From Primula veris (taxonomy: Eukaryota > Streptophyta > Magnoliopsida > Ericales > Primulaceae): 64,000 nucleotides of DNA. The notes under the pieces are model-generated. The model saw only the letters and a program-made list of their open reading frames with translations, ran no database searches and had not been told where the DNA came from. Below, piece after piece: positions 36,470 through 46,129 of the stretch (its first letter is position 1; every line of letters starts with the position of its first letter). The position numbers and the translations under genes were made by a program. The stretch lies in assembly GCA_963682055.1 (NCBI GenBank), contig OY821745.1:27339342-27403341 (forward strand). Reading direction: 5' to 3'.

Positions 36470-38330
36470 ATGGCTATTATACTCAGGAAAAACCTTCAAT
36501 GCTAGATTTCTGTGGATATAAGGAATAAACCAGATTGGGGTTTGTCGTTAAACGAATTTGTGAATATAGCAAGTACGAGAGCTATAATATTACGACCCTT
36601 CTGGCAGCCGTGACCTGGAAATTATTTTAAAAGAACTTCACATGCGGGAAGCTTTTAAGTTATTATGTTATGTGGTAGTTGAACTATATATTACATTTGT
36701 AGAAGTAGTTATTTAGCTCAACCTGCTTATTTTTTTCAATTTACAAATGTTGTACATGAACCAAATGTGGGATATGGGGACCCATTGATACATTACAGTA
36801 GTAATATAGGACAGATGAAAATATATATATATTGATTTTTGCATTTATAAACATACATATATAGCCATATAGGACGGGATGAAAAAATATAAAGGCGAAG
36901 AACCCTCCATGTTACGATAGGTGAACGTCCGTCATACATTAATAGGCACAAAAAATTAGCTCGTAAACTCATAAATAATGTAGAGCAAAGTGGTTGGTCA
37001 AATTGGTTGAGATCCAAGTATAGGTTACATGTAGAAGGTTATTATTTATTAAAAAAAATCATAGATCATGTAATGATGTGAGTCAATTTTCTCAAAAAAT
37101 AGGTAATTAAATCATACCAACCTCTAATGCTCCCTTCTAGGTGGTCTTATTCCCCCTTTTTAAAAGAAAGTTATGGTTCAATTAGGGTTACACATTTTTG
37201 TTGATAATTAGAGTTTTTTTTTAAGCGTGATAATAGTTAAAGTTGAAAGCACAAAAAGTAGGCAACCCTAGCTAAGCTCTACTAGTGTACCAATTAAGAA
37301 TAGGGGCAATTCCCTTTTAATGCAAAAAGAAAGCATCTTAATTCCCTTTTAGTGCTATTCAAAAAAAGTAATTCTGTTTTGGTGCAAATTTTCTCCTATT
37401 CAATTCGTCAGTATCTCATTCATTTCGTGAATGTACCAAAAAATATATGAATACCAAAATAAAAAATATATAAATAAAAATACATAAAAATATTAAATGT
37501 AAAAAATCAAAAAATCAAAAAACTATTTTTAAAATGAAAGAAAAAAGCGTCTATTCAATTCAAGATTTTATAGTGAATGCATCGAACAAAATTTCATTCA
37601 CTTAAAAAAAATTAAAAAAAAAACTTATTTACTTCAAAAATTTAAAGTGAATGTATCAAACAAAATATCATTCACTTCAAAATATCAAACAAAAAGTTCA
37701 TTCATTTCAATATTTTGAATTGAATGCAACAAACAAAAGTTTTTAAAATGAATGGATAAAAAATAAGTTATTCACTTCGATATTTTGAAATAAATGAAGC
37801 AAACAAAATCTCATTCACTTCAATATTATGGAGCAAACTAAAGTTCATTAATTTCAAAATAACAAACAAAAACTAATTCAATTCTGTTTTTTCAAGTGAA
37901 TGTATCAAACAAAAACTTATTCATTTTAAAATTTTCAAATGAATGGAAGAAAGATGCAATAAAAGTGAATTAATTTATGAGAGTATGAATTTTTTAAAAT
38001 TATTTTTGAAAGGATACAGTAAAAGGTAATTTACTCCTAAAAAGTATATAAAGAGAGAGATAGACTTTGCCTTTAGAAAAAGAAAGAAAGAGCATAGTAA
38101 CATAGCGAAAAATGAGAATCCGGCCCAAAGTGAGTCTACAAATGCTCGTCGATACATTTACACAGTGTCGTTCAGAACACTAATTGCTACCAGTAAATTC
38201 ATTTTACGGAAATAGTTCGTTGAAAACATAGAAGTATACTAGTTCTTTTTCTGAACTTTTTTTTAGAAGTATAGAAGTTACACCGGAGTCAAAAGGGTGT
38301 TAATGTAACCACTAAATTGTATTTTGTTGG
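36470..38330 (+). repeat. Segmental duplication D, copy 1
   Basis: Shares with copy 2 the order CAGGAAAAACCTTCAATGC, GCAAGTACGAGAGCTATAAT, GGGGACCCATTGATACA, ATAGCCATATAGGAC, ACGTGAACGTCCGTC-like, CTCTACTAGTGTACCAA, TATATAAAGAGAGAGA, CAAAGTGAGTCTA and ACTAGTTCTTTTT. It carries a Mutator-like insertion (37303-38037) absent from copy 2, and it lacks the copia insertion present in copy 2. Part of it (36860-37130) also matches the end of the triplicated unit. No coding function recognised. Confidence 0.7.
37303..38037 (+). mobile_element. Mutator-like MITE with iterated GTGAATG motifs
   Basis: Ends are inverted: GGGGCAATTCCCTTTTA at the left, GGAGTAAATTACCTTTTA on the opposite strand at the right. 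The interior is a run of degenerate TTCACTTCAAAATTT / AAGTGAATG repeats. Copy D2 at 39392-39410 shows the uninterrupted site (CCAACTAAAAATATATAAAG). The flanks TTAAGAATA and TAAAAAGTA look like a diverged 9-bp duplication, as for Mutator-like elements. An inverted, longer copy lies at 62711-63833. Confidence 0.65.
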
Positions 38331-38439
38331 TGGATTTATTTGTTGACGGATTTATTTATATGAAACCGCCATTAGCACGTATTTTATTTTTTGTTGACTT
38401 TCTGGTACATTACGTTTATCCGACTTGTTTTAGCTAGAT

Positions 38440-38711
38440 AGAAATTCTAATATTTTAGAAATAAATATATCCTGACCTATTTTAGCTAGATAGTACAACT
38501 AATATTCTATAAATGAACATATGCTTACCCCTAATTGTCCCTTCTTTTGCAATTCCCCAAAATTAGTACCCTCTTAACTAAGTCAACAACTATGGTAAAA
38601 TGTTGAAGTTAATTTCACGATTTAAAAATTGGAGCAAAACCATACAGTAAGCAACCATGTTCCTCCTTTTTAAACCAAGGGCATTTTCTGTTCATGTTTT
38701 TAGACAGATTA
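38440..38711 (+). repeat. Dispersed repeat between the D copies
   Basis: Collinear with 7330-7610 in the same orientation. It leads directly into D copy 2. No gene seen. Confidence 0.5.
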
Positions 38712-39604
38712 TTGCTATTATTATCAGGAAAAACCTTCAATGCGGGATTTCCGTGGATACGAGCAGTAAACCAGATTGGCATTTGGCGTTGAACGACTTT
38801 GTGAATATAGCAAGTACGAGAGCTATAATATTGCGGTCCTTCTGACAGTCGTGACCTGGAAATAATTTAAAAAGAACTTCACATACGGGAAGCTTTTAAG
38901 TTATGCGGTAGTTGAACTACATATTAAGTTAGTAGAAGTAGTTATTTAGCTCAAGCTGCTTAGTTTTTGCAATTTACAAATGTGGTACATGAACAAATGT
39001 GGGATATGGGGACCCATTGATACAATACAGTAGTAATATAGGACAGGACGAAGAAATATATATATGGATTTTTGCATTTATAAACATACATATATAGCCA
39101 TATAGGACAGGGTGAAGAAATATAAAGGCGAAGAACCATCCATGTTACGATACGTGAACGTCCGTCGGACATTAATGGGCACAAAAATTAGGTAAATTCT
39201 GCCAACCCCGAAAGCTTCTTGTTTATATCTCTAGGTGGTCCTTTTCACCTTCTTATTTAAAAGAAATTTGTGGTTTACCTACGACTACACGTTTTTTATT
39301 GATAATTAGAGTTATTTTGGAGGCTGACAATAGTTAAAGTTGAAAGTACAAAAAATAGGCAACCCTATCTAAACTCTACTAGTGTACCAACTAAAAATAT
39401 ATAAAGAGAGAGAGAGAGACTCAGCCTTTAGAAAGGGAAAGAAAGAACATAGCAACATAGCGAAAAATGAGAAACCGGCCCAAAGTGAGTCTATAAATGC
39501 TCGTCGATACATTTACACAGTGTCTTTCAAAACATTTATAGCTACCAGTAAATACATTTTGCGGGAATAGTTTGTTGAAAACATAGAAATATACTAGTTC
39601 TTTT
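38712..39604 (+). repeat. Segmental duplication D, copy 2 (left part)
   Basis: Matches 36470 onward without the Mutator-like insertion. It breaks at ACTAGTTCTTTT where a copia element has inserted and resumes at 45223 (CTTTTTTCTGAAAA...AAGTATAGAAGTTGCACCGG). A 62-codon frame at 38657 starts outside the duplicated block, continues into it, and has no known motif. Confidence 0.7.
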
Positions 39605-40097
39605 TGTTGGGATTCCTCGCCTGCATGAAAGTCATGCACGTACATAGGAATTCGATGGGCTACAAACTCTCTTGATAGAGTTGGAATTGGACAAGGATTG
39701 AAGTACATGAATTAGCTATAGTTTAGGAGATAGAAGTTGCCTTGAATTAGGACATCCATTACCGTATGAGGATTGGATACTACTCCTATAAATAGTGCAT
39801 GTATTCATCATTAAAATTATTCAACAATTTTGAGAGAATAACAATAGTTAGCTATAGGTATTGAGAGAGCAAGTCTATGAGTGATTGTAATCATTATATA
39901 TTGTTCTTCAAGATTATAGTTATTATTAGTGGCGTAGGCGAGGCTGAAACCACAAACATATCTCTTATTGTTTCTTATTCGTATATTTATATTCATTCCA
40001 ATTGTTCATAATTGTTTGCTTATTTTCTTTCGACACTCAACTTCATTGAGGTGTTTTGGAGGCAGGGGTGAATTGTTGATCATCGACAAATCTAATA
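39605..40097 (+). repeat. 5' LTR of the young copia element
   Basis: 493 bp, TGTTGGGATT...AAATCTAATA. Its 3' end is TA rather than the usual CA. It contains the TATA box at 39787-39794. Confidence 0.88.
39787..39794 (+). promoter_or_regulatory. TATA box in copia LTR
   Basis: CTCCTATAAATAGTGC within the LTR, where plant copia promoters lie. The same box is present in the 3' LTR. Confidence 0.5.
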
Positions 40098-40099
40098 AG

Positions 40100-40111
40100 T
40101 GGTATCAGAGC
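40100..40111 (+). other. Primer-binding site, initiator-Met tRNA
   Basis: TGGTATCAGAGC two bases after the LTR, the classic plant copia primer site. Confidence 0.85.
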
Positions 40112-40127
40112 TACAGGTTCGAAAATC

Positions 40128-41567
40128 ATGGGTGGTGACAAGCCCAAGATGATGGTGTTAACGGCTAACAACTATGGAATTTGGAAGGTCAAGATGATGG
40201 ATAGATTATACGTGAAAGGATTGGCAAGACCAATCGAGGAGCTTGGTATTAGACCTCCTAATGCCGACATCTATGAATGGAGCAACCTAGATAGGAGATG
40301 CCTCGGCTACATACGTGACTATGTGGATGTTGGAGTTATTCATCACATAGAGAACGTCACCACGGCGTATGGTTGTTGGACCAAACTTCAAGGACTATAT
40401 GAGCGGAGAACGGGTGGCCAACAAATTAGCTTCCTTAGACAACTTGGAAGGCTTGTGTTCTCGGATGGTGGAAGCATGACCGAGCATCTTAGCAAATTGG
40501 AGCATATTCTCAATGAATTGGCATCAATGGGAGTTGTGTTCAATGATCATATACAAGCTCTTTGGCTACTTGGATCGCTCCCTGAGTCATGGGAGACATT
40601 ATCCGTATCTCTAATTGCATCGGCACCCGAGGGAGTGGTGTCTAAAGAGTTGGTGTCAAATGCTATTTTGAATGAAGACCAACGTAGGAGAAGTATAATG
40701 GAGAATGGGAGTATTGGAACAAACAACAATGACACCCTAACTCTCGATCACAAGAAAGGGAAGAAGAAGTTTGTCAAGAACAATCTCCCCAAGTCGAAAG
40801 TATCCAAAAAGGAAGATCAATGTCATTATTGTGGAAAGGTTGGTCATTGGAAATCCGAATGTTATACATTCAAGAAGGATGTCGCCAATGGAACTGTCAA
40901 GAATAAGAAGAATGATAGCAATCAAGTTGCAATTGTGAATTCTGGAGGAGATCTGATAGTCGTCGGCTTAAGTGATGTATGTTATACATCGACTGAGGAG
41001 GAATGGGTTGTAGACTCAGGAGCCTCTTTTCATGTAACACCCAATAAATCCTTCTTTCGAACTTATAAGCTGGGGGAGTTTGGAGAAGCTAGGATGGGTA
41101 ACAATGGAGTATCAAAGATCATGGGAGTAGGAACTGTCCATGTAAAGACAAGTCTAGGCCATGAGATTGTCTTAGAAGATGTGAGACATATTCCGGATTT
41201 CCGTATGAATTTATTATCCTCAGGCAAGTTAGATGATCAAGGCTACATCAATACCTTTGGAGAGGGTCAATGGAAGCTCATTAGGAACTCGAAGGTGATA
41301 GCCAAAGGCACTAAGGGAGGTACGCTATATAGGTCAAGATTGAGTACGGTTGTGAATGATATTCATGTTGTAGAACCAAAGGCAAAAACATGGCATCATA
41401 GACTTGGGCATATGAGTGAAAAAGGATTGAAAATCCTAGCCAAAAGAGGTCTCATATCAAAGCTTGATGATGATCATATTACCGAATGCACACATTGTTT
41501 GTTTGGGAAACAACATAGAGGATCTTCAACAAAGTTGCTCAAAGAAAATCCAAAGTACTTGAGCTAG
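40128..41567 (+). CDS. Copia gag-protease and integrase N-terminus
   Basis: The 479-residue frame starts at the first ATG after the primer site. It runs through a copia gag domain (about residues 10-190, with YGIWKVKMMDRLYV and GQQISFLRQL), a CCHC zinc knuckle CHYCGKVGHWKSEC (about 233-246), the retropepsin motif VVDSGASFHV (about 294-303), and the HHCC zinc finger of integrase (HHRLGHMS...CTHCLFGKQHR, about 424-465). It then hits a stop at 41565-41567. A single base appears lost near 41523: past that point the -1 frame continues the integrase family sequence KVLELVYSDVCGPM into the next frame. The gag and protease portion could still be made. Confidence 0.85.
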   Translation: MGGDKPKMMVLTANNYGIWKVKMMDRLYVKGLARPIEELGIRPPNADIYEWSNLDRRCLGYIRDYVDVGVIHHIENVTTAYGCWTKLQGLYERRTGGQQISFLRQLGRLVFSDGGSMTEHLSKLEHILNELASMGVVFNDHIQALWLLGSLPESWETLSVSLIASAPEGVVSKELVSNAILNEDQRRRSIMENGSIGTNNNDTLTLDHKKGKKKFVKNNLPKSKVSKKEDQCHYCGKVGHWKSECYTFKKDVANGTVKNKKNDSNQVAIVNSGGDLIVVGLSDVCYTSTEEEWVVDSGASFHVTPNKSFFRTYKLGEFGEARMGNNGVSKIMGVGTVHVKTSLGHEIVLEDVRHIPDFRMNLLSSGKLDDQGYINTFGEGQWKLIRNSKVIAKGTKGGTLYRSRLSTVVNDIHVVEPKAKTWHHRLGHMSEKGLKILAKRGLISKLDDDHITECTHCLFGKQHRGSSTKLLKENPKYLS

Positions 41568-41590
41568 TCTATTCGGATGTTTGTGGACCT

Positions 41591-44176
41591 ATGAAAACCA
41601 AAACGCTAGGAGGTTGTTTATACTTCGTCACATTCATCGATGATTACTCTAGAAAGCTATGGGCATACCCATTGAAAACTAAGGGTCAAGTACCAATTGT
41701 GTTCAAACACTTCCATGCATTGGTAGAACGAGAGACTGGAGAATCCCTCAAATGCATAAGGACGGATAATGGTGGTGAATACATAGGTACGTTTGATCAA
41801 CATTGTAAGGAACATGGCATTCGACATGAACAAAGTGTACCAAAGACACCCCAACATAATGGTTTGGCCGAACGCATGAATCGAACAATTGTTGAGAAAA
41901 TTAGATGCATGCTATCTCACTCTAATTTATCAACTACTTTTTGGGGAGAAGCCTTGTGTGCCGCAGCTCAAATAATTAATCTATCACCTACAACAATCTT
42001 GGAAGGACTGGTGCCGGAAGAAGTATGGAGTGGTAAAAGCCAATCATACAAACACCTTAGGGTGTTCGGTTGTAGGGCATTTGTGCATGTTCCTAAGGAT
42101 GAGAGAACCAAGCTTGAGAAAAAGTCCAAACAATGTGTGTATTTGAGCTATGGGGATGATAAGTTTGGGTACAAACTTTATGATCCAATAGCAAAGAGGA
42201 TAGTTCGAAGCAGGGATGTGGTGTTTTTCGAGGATCAAACCATTAAAGATTTTGACAAAGGTATGCAAGTCGAGACTAGTGATCAAGCTCTTAGTAACTT
42301 TGATTCGGAAGAAGAAGTAGAAGAACTTGAGCAACCTATAACCTTGGAAGTACCACAAGCAAATCACTCAATGAGCAACAACCATCTTGAAGGTGACAAC
42401 CATCTTGAAGGTGATAACAATCTAGAGGAAGAAAGGGTTGATCATACAAGTGATATAATTGTGGAAGAAAGAGTTGAAGATAATCCAAATGATCCCATTG
42501 AAAATAATGAAGCACCACCACCTAGAGTATCCACCAGGCTAAGGGTTCCATCCACGAAATACCCTCCCCACGAGTATGTGTTACTTACCGACGAGGGTGA
42601 ACCAACATGTTTCCAAGAGGTCTTGAGTAGGGAAGACAAACTTGAATGGTTGAATGCTATGAAGGAGGAGATGAACTCACTTTATAAAAATAAGACATTC
42701 ACACTCGTTGATAGAACTCCTGGACACAAGGTCTTAAAGAATAGGTGGGTGTACAAGTTGAAGATGGAAGAGAACAATGGCAAACCAAGATACAAGGCAA
42801 GGCTCGTTGTAAAAGGCTTTGGACAACGACAAGGAATCGACTACGAAGAGATTTTTTCCCCGGTGGTAAAAATGACTTCGATAAGAGTGGTTCTTGGAAT
42901 GGTTGCTCATCTAGATTTGGAAATAGAACAGTTGGATGTAAAGACGGCGTTCTTACATGGTGATTTGGAAGAAACTATATTCATGGATCAACCGGAAGGT
43001 TTCGCATCTAAGGGTAAAGAACATCTAGTTTGCAAGCTAGAGAAAAGTTTGTACGGATTGAAGCAAGCACCTCGGCAATGGTACAAGAAATTCGACTCAT
43101 TCATGAGGGAGCAAGGCTTCACACGGACACTAATAGATCATTGTGTGTTCATTAAACAATTCTCTAGTGAGGACTTCATTGTGTTGCTACTCTATGTAGA
43201 CGACATGTTGATAATAGGCAAGAACATTGATCATATTATCAAATTGAAACATCAACTAGGCAAGGCCTTTGAGATGAAGGATTTGGGGAGTGCTCGATAC
43301 ATCCTTGGCATGGAAATTAGGAGGGATAGACTCAAGAAGAAACTATGGCTGTCTCAAGAGAAATATATTCACAAAGTATTAGCTAGATTCAACATGGAGT
43401 CCTCCAAGCCAGTTTCATGTCCTTTGGGTGCTCACTTCAAATTAAGCTCAAAGTGTGATACGACAAAAATGGAAGACATTCAAGAGATGAAGAAAATCCC
43501 TTATGCCTCGGCAGTTGGAAGCTTGATGTATGCAATGTTGTGTACTAGGCCGGATATAGCATACTCGGTAGGAGTGGTTAGTAGGTTCTTATCTCAACCA
43601 GGGAAGGAGCATTGGGAGGCAGTCAAATGGATACTTAAATATCTAAAAGGATCCTCCAATGTGTGTCTTTGCTATGGAGAAAGAGGGGCGATCTTAGAAG
43701 GATTTACGGACTCGGATATGGCTGGTGATATAGACTCTAAGAAATCCACATCTGGATACTTGTTCACATATGTAGGGGGAGCTATATCTTGGCAATCTAA
43801 GCTTCAAAGGTGTGTGGCACTCTCAACCACGGAAGCTGAGTATATCGCCATTACCGAATGTTGTAAGGAGTTGTTATGGCTCAAAAGGTTCTTCATGGAG
43901 CTCGGTATTAAGCAAGAGAGGTTTACAATTCTTTGTGACTCTCAAAGTGCTATACACTTGAGCAAGAATCCATCTTTCCATTCAAGATCCAAGCACATCC
44001 AGGTTAGATATCATTGGGTGAGGGACGTTCTTGAAGAGAAGCAGGTCTACATTGACAAAGTTCATACAAAAGACAATGGGGCCGACATGTTAACTAAGGT
44101 ATTACCTAAAGGAAAGCATGATGTCTGCTGTTCCATTGCAGGGTTAGGTGCAGTCCTAACCTCAAGTGTCCATTGA
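41591..44176 (+). CDS. Copia integrase core, reverse transcriptase, RNase H
   Basis: An uninterrupted 861-residue frame. The integrase DDE core shows FIDDYSRKLWAY, RTDNGGEYIG and PQHNGLAERMNRT within the first 100 residues. Reverse transcriptase follows (about 370-600), with [39 protein letters not shown] and the catalytic YVDDMLIIG. RNase H comes last (about 700-840), with GFTDSDMAGD, STTEAEYIAITECCKE and LCDSQSAIHL. The listed start is merely the first ATG in this frame. In an intact relative this would be continuous with the upstream gag-protease frame; here it is shifted by one base and probably not translated unless ribosomes shift frame. Confidence 0.88.
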   Translation: MKTKTLGGCLYFVTFIDDYSRKLWAYPLKTKGQVPIVFKHFHALVERETGESLKCIRTDNGGEYIGTFDQHCKEHGIRHEQSVPKTPQHNGLAERMNRTIVEKIRCMLSHSNLSTTFWGEALCAAAQIINLSPTTILEGLVPEEVWSGKSQSYKHLRVFGCRAFVHVPKDERTKLEKKSKQCVYLSYGDDKFGYKLYDPIAKRIVRSRDVVFFEDQTIKDFDKGMQVETSDQALSNFDSEEEVEELEQPITLEVPQANHSMSNNHLEGDNHLEGDNNLEEERVDHTSDIIVEERVEDNPNDPIENNEAPPPRVSTRLRVPSTKYPPHEYVLLTDEGEPTCFQEVLSREDKLEWLNAMKEEMNSLYKNKTFTLVDRTPGHKVLKNRWVYKLKMEENNGKPRYKARLVVKGFGQRQGIDYEEIFSPVVKMTSIRVVLGMVAHLDLEIEQLDVKTAFLHGDLEETIFMDQPEGFASKGKEHLVCKLEKSLYGLKQAPRQWYKKFDSFMREQGFTRTLIDHCVFIKQFSSEDFIVLLLYVDDMLIIGKNIDHIIKLKHQLGKAFEMKDLGSARYILGMEIRRDRLKKKLWLSQEKYIHKVLARFNMESSKPVSCPLGAHFKLSSKCDTTKMEDIQEMKKIPYASAVGSLMYAMLCTRPDIAYSVGVVSRFLSQPGKEHWEAVKWILKYLKGSSNVCLCYGERGAILEGFTDSDMAGDIDSKKSTSGYLFTYVGGAISWQSKLQRCVALSTTEAEYIAITECCKELLWLKRFFMELGIKQERFTILCDSQSAIHLSKNPSFHSRSKHIQVRYHWVRDVLEEKQVYIDKVHTKDNGADMLTKVLPKGKHDVCCSIAGLGAVLTSSVH

Positions 44177-44208
44177 AGATGGAGCTAGAAATCTCTCCTT
44201 CACGGCTC

Positions 44209-44220
44209 GGAAGGGGGAGA
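44209..44220 (+). other. Polypurine tract
   Basis: GGAAGGGGGAGA directly before the 3' LTR, primer for plus-strand DNA synthesis. Confidence 0.7.
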
Positions 44221-44222
44221 AT

Positions 44223-45222
44223 TGTTGGGATTCCTCGCCTGCATGAAAGTCATGCACGTACATAGGAATTCGATGGGCTACAAACTCTCTTGATAGAGTT
44301 GGAATTGGACAAGGATTGAAGTACATGAATTAGCTATAGTTTAGGAGATAGAAGTTGCCTTGAATTAGGACATCCATTACCGTATGAGGATTGGATACTA
44401 CTCCTATAAATAGTGCATGTATTCATCATTAAAATTATTCAACAATTTTGAGAGAATAACAATAGTTAGCTATAGGTATTGAGAGCAGTGTTTTAAATAG
44501 CGTTATCGCTATCGTAGCGTTTTTTCGAGAGAAACGCTAAAAGCGCTAATAGCGTTGCTATATAGCGCTTTGCGGTGTATTTTTTTTTGCCTAAATATGC
44601 ACTAAACTTTAGAATATATAACAAAAAAAAAATAAAAAAATATAGTTATATTAGATAGTAATAAAAAAAATCAAAAAAAAAATTGTTGTTGGTAAGTTTC
44701 GAACCCAGGTCTGCTGGAAATTACAGAACAGTCTTAACCATCTGGACTGAAGACACTTTTATGAAAATTGCACAATATATATTTATTATTTAGATCCGCT
44801 GTTTTTTTTTTAACTCGCTATTTACGCTTTTGGTCCAGAATTTCGCGATTTTTGCGCTTTTGGTCCCCTATAGCGCGATTTTAGCGCAATTCCACCCAAA
44901 ATCGTGATTTTTCGTTGCGTTTTTTACCAAAAAAGCGCTATTTCGCGCTACATAGCGCTATGTAGCGCGAATTTTAAAACAGAGATTGAGAGAGCAAGTC
45001 TATGAGTGATTGTAATCATTATATATTGTTCTTCAAGATTATAGTTATTATTAGTGGCGTAGGCGAGGCTGAAACCACAAACATATCTCTTATTGTTTCT
45101 TATTCGTATATTTATATTCATTCCAATTGTTCATAATTGTTTGCTTATTTTCTTTCGACACTCAACTTCATTGAGGTGTTTTGGAGGCAGGGGTGAATTG
45201 TTGATCATCGACAAATCTAATA
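44223..45222 (+). repeat. 3' LTR of the young copia element, interrupted
   Basis: Same 493 bp as the 5' LTR once the 499-bp hAT insertion at 44486-44984 and one copy of its 8-bp duplication are removed. Confidence 0.88.
44486..44984. mobile_element. Non-autonomous hAT element with 8-bp TSD
   Basis: ATTGAGAG is duplicated on both sides (44478-44485, 44985-44992), and the 5' LTR shows the unoccupied site with a single copy. The ends are imperfect inverted repeats (CAGTGTTTTAAATAGCG and, on the other strand, CTCTGTTTTAAAATTCGCG). Subterminal regions are dense in AGCGCTA/TAGCGCT motifs. No transposase is encoded. An 8-bp duplication with a CAGTG end indicates hAT. A tRNA-like GGTTCGAAAC box lies inside on the minus strand. 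Confidence 0.85.
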
Positions 45223-45227
45223 CTTTT

Positions 45228-46129
45228 TTCTGAAAAAAAATAGAAGTATAGAAGTTGCACCGGAGTTAAAAGGGTGTTAATGTTAACCTAGCATTAAAAT
45301 TGATACATAGACTGTATTTCCAAGTTCAAACGAGGGTCTAAAATTCAGTATGATATTTGTTCATACTCAATATGAGTTTTTTTTTTCATAATATAAAAGG
45401 ACTGAATGTAGTTGATAATTTCGTAGACTGAATAAAATAATCACCTAAATAAGCACCTAGATCGAGTACAGCAAAGGTGGTTGTAAAAAAGTAAAAGGGC
45501 TACATTTGCTATCCCAATCTTGAAAAAAATATTGAGTCTATTACTATTTTTAGAGGAGAAACCAACCATTTTAAAAAAAAATAGACATCTTATAAAATAA
45601 ATATTCTAGCCACCGTTCATAATAAGCAAAGAGGCGCTAGAGCACCGTATATAGGAACACATCATTCGGAATGAGAGAGAAGAAATAAGCTAATCAGCGA
45701 GAGCCGCGCTCGGCTAATAACTCTAGCTTATAATCATGTGGGAAAATAAATATGTCCAACGGTAAGGGTTGCTAACATTACCCAATCCACTACGGATTGG
45801 TAGCAATTCAAACTTGAAATTATATGTTACTCGTGGGCAGCTGAAGACAAAGTAAGAAGGCCCTTATGCTAAATGACATATTTTCTTAAAGAAAAGGTAT
45901 AGTAATGAGCTAATTTAATACAAACTCCAGTAATCAAAAGAGAAACAAACAAATTTCACAAACTAATCTCTAGAAAGCATATCTAAATACTATTCCCTAC
46001 GTCCCTATCTAAGATAAGACTGTCCTTTACACAAATACATGCAACTTTGACCATTAAAAGTGTATATCTGGCTTTAGTTATTGGCTCATCAAAAGTGACT
46101 AGAATCTCCAAAATTATATCCACGAGGTC
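45228..46129. other. Tail of D copy 2 and an inverted repeat fragment
   Basis: 45228-45300 continues D copy 2 past the copia element. About 45560-45690 (TTATAAAATAAATATTC...AGCACCGTATATAGGAACACATCATTCGGAA) is an inverted match to the tail of the triplicated unit near 31300-31440. From about 45990 there is a CTCCCTACGTCCCTATCTAA-like Stowaway edge without a partner. No gene seen. Confidence 0.45.

Larger units (their letters stand above)
39605..45222 (+). mobile_element. Young, nearly intact Ty1-copia element
   Basis: The 493-bp LTRs (39605-40097 and 44223-45222 less a 499-bp hAT insertion and its 8-bp duplication) read as identical by eye. CTTTT is duplicated at 39600-39604 and 45223-45227, and D copy 1 preserves the empty site. 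The primer site TGGTATCAGAGC follows the 5' LTR and the polypurine tract GGAAGGGGGAGA precedes the 3' LTR. Gag, protease, integrase, RT and RNase H are all present in copia order. One frameshift near 41523 separates gag-protease from integrase-RT. LTR identity implies a very recent insertion. Confidence 0.93.

Noticed and set aside
38657..38845. 62-codon frame ending NDFVNIASTRAIILRSF
   Set aside because: Its counterpart in D copy 1 is interrupted and no known family matches; treated as part of a repeat.
41500..41600. Programmed -1 frameshift between the two copia frames
   Set aside because: No X XXY YYZ slippery heptamer in the correct phase is visible, and plant copia elements normally use one continuous frame; a one-base loss near 41523 explains it more simply.
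44690..44760. A functional tRNA gene
   Set aside because: Only part of a B-box-like segment and scattered matches are present; no complete cloverleaf with paired acceptor stem could be drawn.
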